Below, piece by piece: positions 17,225 through 25,155 of a stretch of 64,000 nt of DNA (position 1 is the stretch's first letter; the number at the start of each line of letters is the position of its first letter). Source of the stretch: Vulcanisaeta sp. JCM 14467 (GTDB lineage: Archaea > Thermoproteota > Thermoprotei > Thermoproteales > Thermocladiaceae); contig NZ_BBDM01000013.1 of assembly GCF_001316245.1 (NCBI RefSeq), positions 17,344-81,343 on the forward strand, written 5' to 3'. The notes beneath the pieces are model-generated. The model had not been told where the DNA came from. It worked only from the letters and a program-made list of their open reading frames with translations, and did no database searches. A program made the position numbers and the translations under genes.

Positions 17225-19120
17225 ATGCCGAAAGTGCGGTTAATACATCCCTATGGCCTCAATAGGAAAGGGACCAAGCCGGCGGGCCAGGGCCTTGGGG
17301 AGGTGGTGCGTAGGCTTGAGGTGGCGCCTAATAGGCTTGATGCATGGCTTGCTGTTAGGGAGGTGCTCAGGCCACACGTACTGGATAGGTATGGTGAGGC
17401 AAGGGAGTCAATGGATAGGTTGAGGCGGGCAACCCAAGCAGTGCAGTCAATGCTTAGGGGCGACCTCGAGGCGGTGCTGGAGCTGGCCAGTGCAATGGGA
17501 ATTGAGTACTCAAGGGCTAGGGAGGCACTAAGCAACGCACATGCCAAGCACGTGGGCCAAGCACTGCCAAGGTACATGAATAATAGGGAAGTCAAGGAGA
17601 GGGCCAGGGGTGACTTAAAGGCAATAACCGATGTGCTACACACAATGAGGAGCAGCGTTGTCCTGAGTTACGACTCCCTGAAACCACTCCTGAACTACTT
17701 CAGGGACAACTACAGGGCAATCACCACAATAAACGACTGGTGGGTTAAGCACACCAACAGAATAAACGAGGCAATGAGTAGGGGTGCGGATGACGCTGAG
17801 TTAATGCTGATCAACAGGGCGAGTGTTAGGGAGTTAACGACGGCCCTAGCCCCATTCCTCGCCGTGAAGTACAGGGAAGCCCTTGAGGCGAGGGCCCTAC
17901 AGGCAGCGTCGAGGGACCCAGGCGTGATTCGCCAGGCAGTCATTGACACTCTAAGAGCATTGAACTACGGTGAGTGGGTTAGGGAGGTTGGTGGGCGGTT
18001 TAGGGAGTTCCGCCTACTCATTGATGAGTATGTTAGGCTGTATAGGGAGGGTTCAGGCGCGTTGAGTAACGGCAAGTCCTTCGGTGAGGTATTCCCGAGG
18101 CTTGCCGCGGTGGCCAGGGGCAACGTCGTGGTTGACTCGGCAATAACTGCGTACCTAGTCATTGATGAGCATGGTAGGTGGCTTGAGGAAACGGCACTGA
18201 GCGGTGGTAGGAGGGGTAGGGAGTGGAGGGCGCTTAGGAGGGTCATTGATAGGGCTGTGTCCAGTGGGCTACTTCCAATGGCCCAGGTGCTAATGGCACT
18301 GGGTGAGTACGTGGATTTAAACGAGGCCATTGACTGGGGGCAACTGGCCATGGAGCACGCCGAGTGCGTTGGCGGTGAGTGCCTAACCGAGTTTAGGCAG
18401 TTGTTTAGGGCACTTAAGCAACTCCACAACCTAGACCGAATAGACCTGGACAGGATTGAGGAGTCGGCGCCGGGTCTCGTGCCCAAGATCCTCACAGCAA
18501 ATGCCGAGGGCGGCCTCAGGGAGTTCCACAGAGCCGTCAGGGACCTAACAATTGGGGGTGGCTATGCATCGATAGGTGGGATTGGTAGGGAGGTGGTTGG
18601 GGAGTTGGTTAGGAGGTACATGGCGCCTGGCCTAACCGCTAAAATACTCGGGCAGGTCAGGGACTACCTGAGTAATGAGCTCGATGCAGTACTCCACCGC
18701 ATCACCAGCGATATAAACGCCGTGACGAGACCCGTTAGGGATAGGTTGGGGGAGCTCAGGGGCCAGGTACAGCAAATACTCAATGCAGCCCTAAACCAAC
18801 CCACTGGGTTAAGCCCCGAGCAGTGGCGGCAACTGGCCCAGTTGGGTAGGGAGGTGGGGCAGTTGGAGGAGTGGCTCAGGCCATTCGATGAAATACTCAA
18901 GGAGGTAAATGAGGCATTGAGGGTTCTCGAGGCACCAACGCCAAGGGAATTACTTAGGCACGCCGGGGAGTTGGCGAGGCTACTCAGTAAGTATGAGGGG
19001 GAGCTTAAGGCGCAACTGGCGGGTGAGGAGGTAACCCTAACAACACTGAAGGACGACATCGCCAGGGCAGTGAACCTAATGAGGGCATACGCATTCGCCG
19101 AGGGAATCACGAGGCACTAA
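17225..19120 (+). CDS. Large alpha-helical protein of unknown function
   Basis: About 631 residues from the ATG at 17225 (MPKVRLIHPYG), chosen because a TATA element ATTTTAAATT lies 29-38 bases upstream; the frame is open from an ATG at 17177. The sequence is almost all helix-forming, rich in Leu, Arg, Glu and Ala, with long amphipathic stretches (for example about 495-620: LGELRGQVQQILNAALNQ, LREVGQLEEW-type heptads) suggestive of coiled coils. No motif recognised. Frame intact over 1.9 kb, which suggests a truly selected gene. It precedes the HerA-type ATPase cluster on the same strand and could be a structural or DNA-binding partner. Confidence 0.7.
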   Translation: MPKVRLIHPYGLNRKGTKPAGQGLGEVVRRLEVAPNRLDAWLAVREVLRPHVLDRYGEARESMDRLRRATQAVQSMLRGDLEAVLELASAMGIEYSRAREALSNAHAKHVGQALPRYMNNREVKERARGDLKAITDVLHTMRSSVVLSYDSLKPLLNYFRDNYRAITTINDWWVKHTNRINEAMSRGADDAELMLINRASVRELTTALAPFLAVKYREALEARALQAASRDPGVIRQAVIDTLRALNYGEWVREVGGRFREFRLLIDEYVRLYREGSGALSNGKSFGEVFPRLAAVARGNVVVDSAITAYLVIDEHGRWLEETALSGGRRGREWRALRRVIDRAVSSGLLPMAQVLMALGEYVDLNEAIDWGQLAMEHAECVGGECLTEFRQLFRALKQLHNLDRIDLDRIEESAPGLVPKILTANAEGGLREFHRAVRDLTIGGGYASIGGIGREVVGELVRRYMAPGLTAKILGQVRDYLSNELDAVLHRITSDINAVTRPVRDRLGELRGQVQQILNAALNQPTGLSPEQWRQLAQLGREVGQLEEWLRPFDEILKEVNEALRVLEAPTPRELLRHAGELARLLSKYEGELKAQLAGEEVTLTTLKDDIARAVNLMRAYAFAEGITRH

Positions 19121-19194
19121 GGCCATACACACGGCAACCTGGGAATAACCAGCCACGGCAGAGTGGATACGCAACACGCCAATCACAATCCTAG

Positions 19195-19398
19195 TCACGG
19201 ACAAAGAGTCTCACAAAACCACTGAGCGCCAGGTAAAAAAACCAATAAATACGTTGCAAGCCAGTAGTGGTGGGTCAAAAGCCCATAGGCTATCAACCCA
19301 ATTATTATGAAGCCAAGGACTGGGGTAAAAATGAGGATCTTAACAATCCAGAGCAGTACAGCCACAACCCACTCCCAAACACTGACTTTCCTCCCCAT
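19195..19398 (-). CDS. Small two-helix membrane protein
   Basis: 67 residues from the ATG at 19398 (MGRKVSVWEWVVAVLLWIVK), with two membrane helices (VVAVLLWIVKILIFTPVLGFIIIGLIAYGLL and WLATYLLVFLPG). A minus-strand TATA element at 19421-19429 (CTTTATATA) is 26 bases from this ATG, favouring it over an upstream ATG at 19419. It is the only minus-strand gene inside the 17-22 kb cluster. Function unknown. Confidence 0.5.
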   Translation of the reverse strand: MGRKVSVWEWVVAVLLWIVKILIFTPVLGFIIIGLIAYGLLTHHYWLATYLLVFLPGAQWFCETLCP

Positions 19399-19475
19399 CA
19401 GTTTTGAGGTAGTAAACACCTATATAAAGCCATCAACAAATTAACGCCTTATTAAGGCATTAACCCCACACACCG

Positions 19476-20390
19476 ATGATTAGGCTGGTCCTAGGGAGGC
19501 TGGATTACCAAGGCATTAACACGGGCGTGACTTTCAGGCTGGGCAATGCTAAGGCACTGGATGGAGTGCCCAATGCTGGGTTGACGCCACTGGGTAGGGC
19601 GTTGATTAATAGGGTGTTTCATGAGTTGGGCATTAACTGCGATGCAACGCACATAAAGGCACTCGGTGACGTACTCGCTGACTGCGGCTTTGCGCTACCC
19701 GCCTCGGTCGAGCTAACAGACAACTACGATGTTGGTGAACTAAGGACCAGCCTACGCTCCGCGCCGATACCAACGATTGAGCCACTATCAACAATAATTG
19801 GCCTAGCCCTGGCGTCATCGCTGAGGGTCAATGTTGAGTTCTACTCAGACCTATGGCCTAGGTTAACGGATGCCTTGGCGCAGCTCAAGGCTTTGGGCGT
19901 TGACGTTGCCGTGCACTCAAGCACCTTTGATGCAGGCAGGTTCTACGTATTCGACGAAATAATCAGGAAGTTGGTTAGGGTGCCTAGGGTTGATGAGCTT
20001 AGGGAGACAACGGACTTCGGCAGTAAGCTGGAGGTGATTGGAACCAACAGGAGGTTCATTGAGTACCCAGCCAGGTTCTTCAACCTGGCAGAGCCCAGGG
20101 AGCCAAAGATCGATGATGATGTGGTCAACGCAGTCGAAGTACTGGTGAGGGATTTGGGTGGTGTGGCTACGCTGAAGTCCCTGGCGGACATGCTCGGTGG
20201 TCAGGAACCAGTCCTAAAGGCAATAACCATGGGCTACGCAACCTACAACCCAGGGGACATGACGGTGAGGGCCACGGCAAAGGCACTAGCCCTTTTAAAG
20301 GGCCTCGGCCACAGTAGTGATGTTTTGGAGGAGGGCCAATCAACCTCAGGTAAGTCCAATAGGCCAGGCGAGCCCGGTGGGCCAGGGTGA
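19476..20390 (+). CDS. Hypothetical protein with winged-helix-like end, partner of HerA-type ATPase
   Basis: 304 residues. TATA-like CTTATTAAGG at 19447-19456 is about 25 bases before the ATG. The first 230 residues are mixed alpha/beta without a recognised family. Residues about 210-275 (VVNAVEVLVRDLGGVATLKS, LADMLGGQEPVLKAIT) look like a winged helix. The end is Gly/Pro/Ser-rich and overlaps the start of the ATPase gene by 71 bases in another frame. Tight overlap implies co-expression with the ATPase. Confidence 0.6.
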   Translation: MIRLVLGRLDYQGINTGVTFRLGNAKALDGVPNAGLTPLGRALINRVFHELGINCDATHIKALGDVLADCGFALPASVELTDNYDVGELRTSLRSAPIPTIEPLSTIIGLALASSLRVNVEFYSDLWPRLTDALAQLKALGVDVAVHSSTFDAGRFYVFDEIIRKLVRVPRVDELRETTDFGSKLEVIGTNRRFIEYPARFFNLAEPREPKIDDDVVNAVEVLVRDLGGVATLKSLADMLGGQEPVLKAITMGYATYNPGDMTVRATAKALALLKGLGHSSDVLEEGQSTSGKSNRPGEPGGPG

Positions 20391-21613
20391 TGGTCAGTTA
20401 CAGGTGGGTGGGCTGACCTTCAAGGCGGTCATAAACGAGCCGGCGAAGCACCTCTTCCGCCTAATGGTGTTGGATGAGACTCATGCGTTGATCTTTGGGG
20501 CGATAGGCACTGGGAAGACGACCCTCATAAAAAATGCGTTGGTGGATGTACCGCAGGACTACACGGTCGTTGTCTTCGACATTGCCGGCAGTTATGAGGT
20601 TACACCGACTACCACGCGCCATACCCCCTCAACCCACTTGACTTCCTCGGCGACATGGAGTTCCTGGACGTGCTTGATGAGGTCCTAACAATGAGGTTCC
20701 CTAGGCTACCCTACGCAAAGACTCCTGCCATGGACTACACGCTAATGCTGGCCTATAGGCAGTTAATGGCGAGGGGTGGGGAGCCATCGGTAGGCAGTGT
20801 CCTGAGGTTCCTCGAGGAGGCCGTTGAGGGTGGAACCATTGTGCGTGAGGACGAGGCTAGCGCGGCCAGGGGCCTCATCAGGAGGCTCTCTTACTTCAAC
20901 CACTGGATATTCCAGAAAACACACCCACTAATCAACCGCCTACTCAAGGGCGAACTCAGGGGCAGGTCAATAGGCATAGACCTAAGATGCTAACCCCAGT
21001 CCAGCGCTGGTTCTACGTGTTGTCACTCCTAACAGCCGCCAACGCCGTTGATGCCAGGAACGTGATATTCGTGATTGATGAGGCCCACCTGTACTTCAGA
21101 CTCGGCGAGTCAACGCTGACCTTCTCCGTGAGGGTTGGTAGGAATTACGGGAGGTACTTCGCATTGATAACACAGTCGCTGTTCGATGTTCCAGAGGAGT
21201 TCATTAGCATGAACAAGCTATTCATTGAGTTCCCAATCATGTTCCATAGGCCTGAGAACGTGATATTTAGGGAGGTTGGGTTCAAGGCCTACTTCGGGAG
21301 GAACGAGTTCTACGGCTCGGGTAAGGACGTGGGAGGCCTAATGCCGCCTCACTGGGCATCCCCACTGACCGCTTTGATGCACCTACACGTGACGAGTAGG
21401 CAACTCCTCGAGATGACTGCCGAGAGGAGGCCATACTACGAACTACGAGTCGAGGTAAACCCAACAATACCACCGAGGACAGGCGCAACAACACTTAGGC
21501 AGTGCGCCAAGGCGTATGGGGTGGACCTTGGCGTGATTAGGGACCGCGGCTTCGACTACACACCACTGCAGCAGCTCCTCCAGGGTGTCTGGGAATGCAT
21601 TGGGATGCCCTAG
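20320..21613 (+). CDS. HerA/VirB4-type hexameric ATPase (two frameshifts)
   Basis: About 431 residues reconstructed over shifts near 20600 and 20985. Walker A is LIFGAIGTGKTTLIKN (residues about 58-73), then TVVVFDIAGSYE; Walker B is NVIFVIDEAHLYFRLGE; a later GRNYGRYFALITQSLFDVPE has the sensor and arginine-finger region typical of HerA-FtsK-family DNA pumps. Such ATPases move DNA in conjugation, DNA import (Ced/Ted in Crenarchaeota), virus packaging and some defence systems. No NurA nuclease or typical Ced membrane subunits are adjacent, so the job cannot be decided. It overlaps both neighbours, which argues for a functional complex. Confidence 0.75.
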
Positions 21614-22101
21614 TGTTTTACGTGGAGCCTAGGGCATTGATACTCGGCGGAACCGCAGTGATTGGGACTGCAACAATCGAGGTAGACTCAAACAACTGCT
21701 CAGTAAGCGTGGGCAGCATTGAGTACACGGTCATAGGCGTGGAGGACCTACACCACTTAGCGGGCCTGCACGTGCAGGGTATCAAGCCACTCACGGCATA
21801 CCCAAGCAAGTACATGGACGCAGTGGACTACTTCCTATCGAGGATGGGCCTCCCCAAGTACATGTACAAGGTCGTTAATGCAGACCCGAGGGCGATCCCA
21901 CTCAAGGCCGTGAACGCCGAGAACATTGTTAGGAACATCGCATACCTACACGGGTTGAATGCCGTAATTATCGCCAATTGGAAACGACTGGGCAAGCCAA
22001 AGACCTCACACGTACTGCACGCAATACTAAGGGCATCGAGGTACAACGCAGACCCAGACTACGCTAGGTATTACCCAAGGCGCCATGCAGGGCCAGGCTA
22101 G
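21595..22101 (+). CDS. Hypothetical protein downstream of HerA-type ATPase
   Basis: 168 residues starting MHWDALVFYVEPRALILGGT; the ATG overlaps the ATPase stop. The first half is beta-rich (GTATIEVDSNNCSVSVGSIE), the second helical (YMDAVDYFLSRMGLPKYMYK). No family recognised. Intact frame, same strand, presumably in the same operon. Confidence 0.55.
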   Translation: MHWDALVFYVEPRALILGGTAVIGTATIEVDSNNCSVSVGSIEYTVIGVEDLHHLAGLHVQGIKPLTAYPSKYMDAVDYFLSRMGLPKYMYKVVNADPRAIPLKAVNAENIVRNIAYLHGLNAVIIANWKRLGKPKTSHVLHAILRASRYNADPDYARYYPRRHAGPG

Positions 22102-22150
22102 CGTGAACCCGCCCTTAAAACCAATTTCCACATAAATTAATGGAGGAATG

Positions 22151-22207
22151 AACCCCGAGGTATAGCACCCGGGTCAAGCCCGGGTGAAGTCCTCGGGGGC
22201 GATTCAA
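22151..22207 (+). ncRNA. GC-rich nested hairpin element a
   Basis: Outer stem CCCCGAGG (22153) with CCTCGGGG (22191), inner stem CACCCGGG with CCCGGGTG closed by a TCAAG loop, separated by the asymmetric loop TATAG/AAGT. A further GAAT/ATTC pairing lies outside. It belongs to a family of similar elements in this region and directly precedes the gene at 22239. Function unknown; could be a transcribed RNA or a leader. Confidence 0.4.
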
Positions 22208-22238
22208 GGGGCGCCCAGGCCCACCGCAGACCCGCAGG

Positions 22239-22535
22239 GTGATTAGGCGTGGCGGTGATAGGTATGTTGATGTTGCGAAGGAATTGGTGAGGAGGTTCCT
22301 TGAGGAGGAGCTGCCGAGACATAGGAGGAATGTTCGTACTGATGATGGTACATTCAAGATAACGCCGCGCATCCTTAGATCGTATTTCGCAAGATACGTT
22401 GGTGGTAATGATGATATTGCTAGAAGTATGATAATATCAATCTATAGCGGCGGCCTGAGGGTGATGCTTGAGGAATTGGGGTATGAGATTCTCTACAGTC
22501 ATAAGGGTGTGATCATCATTAGGAAAAGAGGGTGA
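22239..22535 (+). CDS. Hypothetical basic protein, winged-helix-like
   Basis: 98 residues from a GTG, rich in Arg (VIRRGGDRYVDVAKELVRRF). The middle (FKITPRILRSYFARYVGGND) and end (LEELGYEILYSHKGVIIIRK) fit a helix-helix-wing pattern. Upstream in frame lies an unusual Gly/Pro peptide GRPGPPQT also present in the 25.2-kb gene. The stop overlaps the next ATG. No family recognised. Confidence 0.5.
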   Translation: MIRRGGDRYVDVAKELVRRFLEEELPRHRRNVRTDDGTFKITPRILRSYFARYVGGNDDIARSMIISIYSGGLRVMLEELGYEILYSHKGVIIIRKRG

Positions 22536-22942
22536 TGGCAGTGAATGAGGAGAAGGATGAGGATTTGGAGTTGGAGGAGTTGAGGATGGAATTGGTGGGT
22601 TATGTAAATGAGGAATTGACAAGGTTTAGGGAGCAGTTAATGGATTTACTGGCTGGTCTCAAAAACGAGATTGTTAAGGAGGCCGTGAAGGAGCTGAGTA
22701 GGAAGCCAGAGAATTTGGAGCGCATAATTAATCAAAAACTCGACGCAGCGACTCAACGGCTGCAGTCATGGCTCGATTCAATGCTGCAGCAACAGCTCAA
22801 CCAAATACATCAGCAGCAAATGCAGCAGTTAGAGGTGTGGATTAGGCAGTATCAATCACAGTTGGAGGTGATCATTAAGAATAAAATTGCAACAATTATT
22901 GAGGAGAGGGAAGGGAGAAGGAGGTCGAGGAGGAGGGCGTGA
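22535..22942 (+). CDS. Coiled-coil protein
   Basis: About 135 residues, acidic at the start (EEKDEDLELEELRMEL) and dominated by heptad-like helices with a Gln-rich centre (LQSWLDSMLQQQLNQIHQQQ) and an Arg-rich tail (EEREGRRRSRRRA). The ATG at 22535 overlaps the previous stop; the stop overlaps the next GTG start. A trimer or dimer-forming structural role is an inference only. Confidence 0.6.
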   Translation: MAVNEEKDEDLELEELRMELVGYVNEELTRFREQLMDLLAGLKNEIVKEAVKELSRKPENLERIINQKLDAATQRLQSWLDSMLQQQLNQIHQQQMQQLEVWIRQYQSQLEVIIKNKIATIIEEREGRRRSRRRA

Positions 22943-23055
22943 TTTTAATCGGCGGAGTAATCACCGCGGCAATCACCATCACCGCCATAGTTCTAGAACA
23001 CCCATGGACACTAATACTACTACTAATACTAATATTGCTATGGCTCAGGAGGTAA
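22939..23055 (+). CDS. 38-residue two-helix membrane protein
   Basis: GTG start overlapping the previous stop codon (GTGA), giving ILIGGVITAAITITAIVL, EHPW, then TLILLLILILLWLRR. Two tight hydrophobic helices with a short turn and a positively charged tail. The frame, overlap and hydrophobicity make a real small gene likely although it is short. With the preceding coiled-coil gene it could form a membrane-tethered unit. Confidence 0.5.
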   Translation: MILIGGVITAAITITAIVLEHPWTLILLLILILLWLRR

Positions 23056-23058
23056 CGA

Positions 23059-23113
23059 CACGGGCTGACCACTTCACCCGGCATTGGCCGGGTGGGGTGG
23101 GATGAAGCCCGTG
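23059..23113 (+). ncRNA. GC-rich nested hairpin element b
   Basis: Outer stem CACGGGC (23059) with GCCCGTG (23107); inner 14-pair stem CCACTTCACCCGGC with GCCGGGTGGGGTGG; between them TGA on one side and GATGAA on the other. CTGA opposite GATGA recalls box C/D or kink-turn RNA, so an L7Ae-binding motif is possible. Starts only three bases after the small membrane-protein gene. Confidence 0.4.
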
Positions 23114-23247
23114 ATGAACGCTCCTTGGGCGGAGCCCTGAAGAGGATGCGATACGCCGAGGCGGACCACCCCACCCGGCCGCCGAAAGTCTCCTTTAGTG
23201 ATTAATAAACCCATCGCCTTCGTTGCCTTCGATGCGTTGATTGCCAA

Positions 23248-23311
23248 GCCCGGGCTGACTCGCCCCGGCCAGCATGGGTGGGGTTGGCTGGGGTGGGGGT
23301 GAAGCCCGGGC
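23248..23311 (+). ncRNA. GC-rich nested hairpin element c
   Basis: Outer GCCCGGGC pairs with the same palindromic octamer at 23304; CTGA follows the left arm and GGTGAA precedes the right arm; the inner stem CCCCGGCCAGC pairs with GTTGGCTGGGG. Same design as element b. A partial relative (element d) with GCCCGGGCCGACC and GGTTGGCTGGGG lies at 23368-23414, where the closing outer arm is missing. Confidence 0.35.
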
Positions 23312-23455
23312 GGTTTGATGACCACGGCACGAGCAGACCACTGAAGATGGGACGACGTGCTGACACTGCCCGGGCCGACCCACCCCGGCCCCTAAAGCTC
23401 AGGTTGGCTGGGGTTAATAAACTCATTGTTTCCGCCGCATCGACGTCTTAGCCGC

Positions 23456-23538
23456 CTTATAAAGCATGCTAACTAGCTAATGAGACGATGAGTCCCCAAC
23501 CAAACCACCCCGGTAGAGCCGGGGCGGAGGGTTGGGGA
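23456..23538 (+). ncRNA. Copy of the 16S leader: TATA box plus hairpin e
   Basis: CTTATAAA at 23456-23463, GCTAATGA, then a hairpin at 23493-23538 whose outer stem TCCCCAACC/GGTTGGGGA and inner stem CCACCCCGG/CCGGGGCGG copy those at 31185-31270 in front of 16S rRNA. Inner-stem differences between the copies are compensatory (CCCCGG/CCGGGG here, CCCGGG/CCCGGG there). It precedes the gene at 23641 and may supply its promoter and leader, or be an independent small RNA. Confidence 0.5.
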
Positions 23539-23640
23539 TGATCCAGGCCTGCCGTTAAAACGCCGCGACCGCCCCCTGTGGAGAGTGTCAAAATATTGAC
23601 TGCATCTGTGGTGAGCACGTGAGTAACGGTGGTGATAACA

Positions 23641-24264
23641 ATGGTTAATGCCTGGAATGAGAGCGTGAGGTTGGCGGCAATCCTATTGAGGCGCTTGAGG
23701 GATTTTGATGAGCGTGGCGTTAAGGCGTACTTTACTCGTGGGTGTTTTAAGCACGGCTTTGACACTAATTGGCATTATGATGAGCGGGTTAGGCGGTGTT
23801 TACGCACATGGTACTTCCGCGCACTGGTTGCGGTCGCCAGCTTGGTACTGCCCTTTGTTAAGGCATTCGGGAGTAAGTACCTAGTGAGTATTATTGACGA
23901 GCTTGACTTGAGCGTGGTAGATACTAGGCATGACTTGCTGAGGGACTTGTCGAGGGCCATCTACAATGCCCTACTGAGCGGTGGAGGTGGCAATGCGGGT
24001 GTGCTTGGGAGCGACGCCAACATGGCGAGGTTGTTGGCCAGGGGCTTGGCGGATGTGGAGTCGCAGATCGTCAGGGTTGAGGATTTGATGAGGAGGTGTA
24101 GGAATGGGGTTGTGAGGTATTACGACGAGTCGTTGGATTGTAGTGACCTTTGGAGTTACGATGCGTACTTACACCAGGTGGCTCGATCACTCGAGGAACT
24201 GAGCAGGAAGTTCAACACTTCAATTGATGTGGACGACAAAAGGCACTGGTGGCTCTGGCTCTAG
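23641..24264 (+). CDS. Hypothetical helical protein
   Basis: About 207 residues from the ATG at 23641 (MVNAWNESVRLAAILLRRLR); a GTG at 23629 is an alternative. Mostly helical, five cysteines, one hydrophobic stretch (FRALVAVASLVLPFVKAFG). No family recognised; the pairing with the PaREP2b-like gene downstream suggests one of the repeated Thermoproteales protein families, but this is a guess. Frame intact. Confidence 0.5.
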   Translation: MVNAWNESVRLAAILLRRLRDFDERGVKAYFTRGCFKHGFDTNWHYDERVRRCLRTWYFRALVAVASLVLPFVKAFGSKYLVSIIDELDLSVVDTRHDLLRDLSRAIYNALLSGGGGNAGVLGSDANMARLLARGLADVESQIVRVEDLMRRCRNGVVRYYDESLDCSDLWSYDAYLHQVARSLEELSRKFNTSIDVDDKRHWWLWL

Positions 24265-24273
24265 CCACTCAAA

Positions 24274-24499
24274 CCCACCCGCTTATCCTACTCCTCCCTC
24301 CTCCCCATCCCCCTCTCGAGCCGGCGGCCCCCTCGGTCAAGGGGCTCCCGGCAGGTGGGGTGGGGCAATTGGGGCAGATGAAACCCGAGCCCCAACGCCG
24401 ACAAGCCGGGGGTGCCGCTCACGGACCTGGTAATTGGGGACGATGAAACCCGAACCAGGCCGTGGGTAGGCGGGAGGAGGAGTAGGATAAGCGGGTGGG
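24274..24499. repeat. 226-base element bounded by a perfect 24-base inverted repeat
   Basis: The arm at 24274-24297 (CCCACCCGCTTATCC...) is the exact reverse complement of 24476-24499. Inside are two near-identical small hairpins at 24362-24393 and 24426-24459, each of form stem-AATTGGGG-(CA/AC)GATGAAACCCGA-stem with different but self-complementary stems (GGGGC/GCCCC; CCTGGT/ACCAGG). No reading frame is supported inside. Could be a miniature transposable element or a structured RNA. Confidence 0.55.
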
Positions 24500-24775
24500 G
24501 AACACACCAACGCCCAGGTGCAATATTACTTAGCAAACCCCGAGCTAAAAGAGAATAAAACACATTAACTGCGCCAAGTAACTAAGAAATTGTTTCACGA
24601 AAACGTGAAACAATTGCCAATGAATAAGCCGAGAAACGAAGGAAAATAATAAGCAAAACCCAGGGAATTGCTGAACAAATGCTTAGTTAAGTAAACGATG
24701 GTCGTGGAGCAATGGGTATTTAAGGCCTTAATGCGTAAGGGGTAGTGGGGTCCGCCCCTCCCCGTGAGGTGCGGC
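24500..24775. other. AT-rich intergenic segment
   Basis: No coding frame with support. Contains a short palindrome TTGTTTCACG AAAACGTGAAACAA at about 24590-24613, a possible binding site or terminator stem. Confidence 0.4.
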
Positions 24776-24969
24776 CCATCCGGCTCACCTGGGAGGAGGC
24801 GCCTTGCCGGGGTTGCCCGGTGGGGCGCCAACCCACCTTAACTCGATTTTCCAAATTCCTTGATTTTGCGCTCATCCTCGGGTGGTGGGTGGTATGGCCC
24901 CACTGGGCGATCCCGATCCATGAGGGGTGTGAACCCGATGGGGCGTCTCTTCCCAGGTGAGCCGGATGG
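24776..24969. repeat. 194-base element bounded by a perfect 19-base inverted repeat
   Basis: CCATCCGGCTCACCTGGGA at 24776-24794 is the exact reverse complement of 24951-24969; the similarity extends inwards with mismatches. Immediately inside the left arm a hairpin GGCGCC ... GGCGCC encloses CCGGGG/CCCGG. The design resembles the 24.27-24.50-kb element although the sequence differs. Confidence 0.45.
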
Positions 24970-25019
24970 AGGAGAGGAGGAACAGTTCAAATCCGTCCGT
25001 TAAAACATCCCCGAATGAT

Positions 25020-25083
25020 CCTGCCCCCGGTTCGGGGGCCATAGGGGAGTCTCCGCCCTCCACGGGGAGGGGCGGGCTCCCCA
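25020..25083 (+). ncRNA. Two adjacent GC-rich hairpins
   Basis: A short hairpin GCCCCCGGTTCGGGGGC at 25022-25038 is followed by a nested one with outer GGGGAG (25045) / CTCCCC (25078) and inner CCGCCCTCC/GGGGAGGGGCGGG. The sequence CCGTTAAAAC just before (about 25000) also follows element e. Part of the same local family; function unknown. Confidence 0.3.
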
Positions 25084-25155
25084 CCGATGCATCCACCACT
25101 AAGCTGCCTATGATACCTAGGCTGCGCGGGTTGACTACGCAAGCTGAAAACGTCA

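Noticed and set aside
20600..20990. HerA gene breaks as evidence of a real pseudogene
   Set aside because: The same kind of one-base shift affects essential genes across the window, and motifs resume perfectly after each shift.
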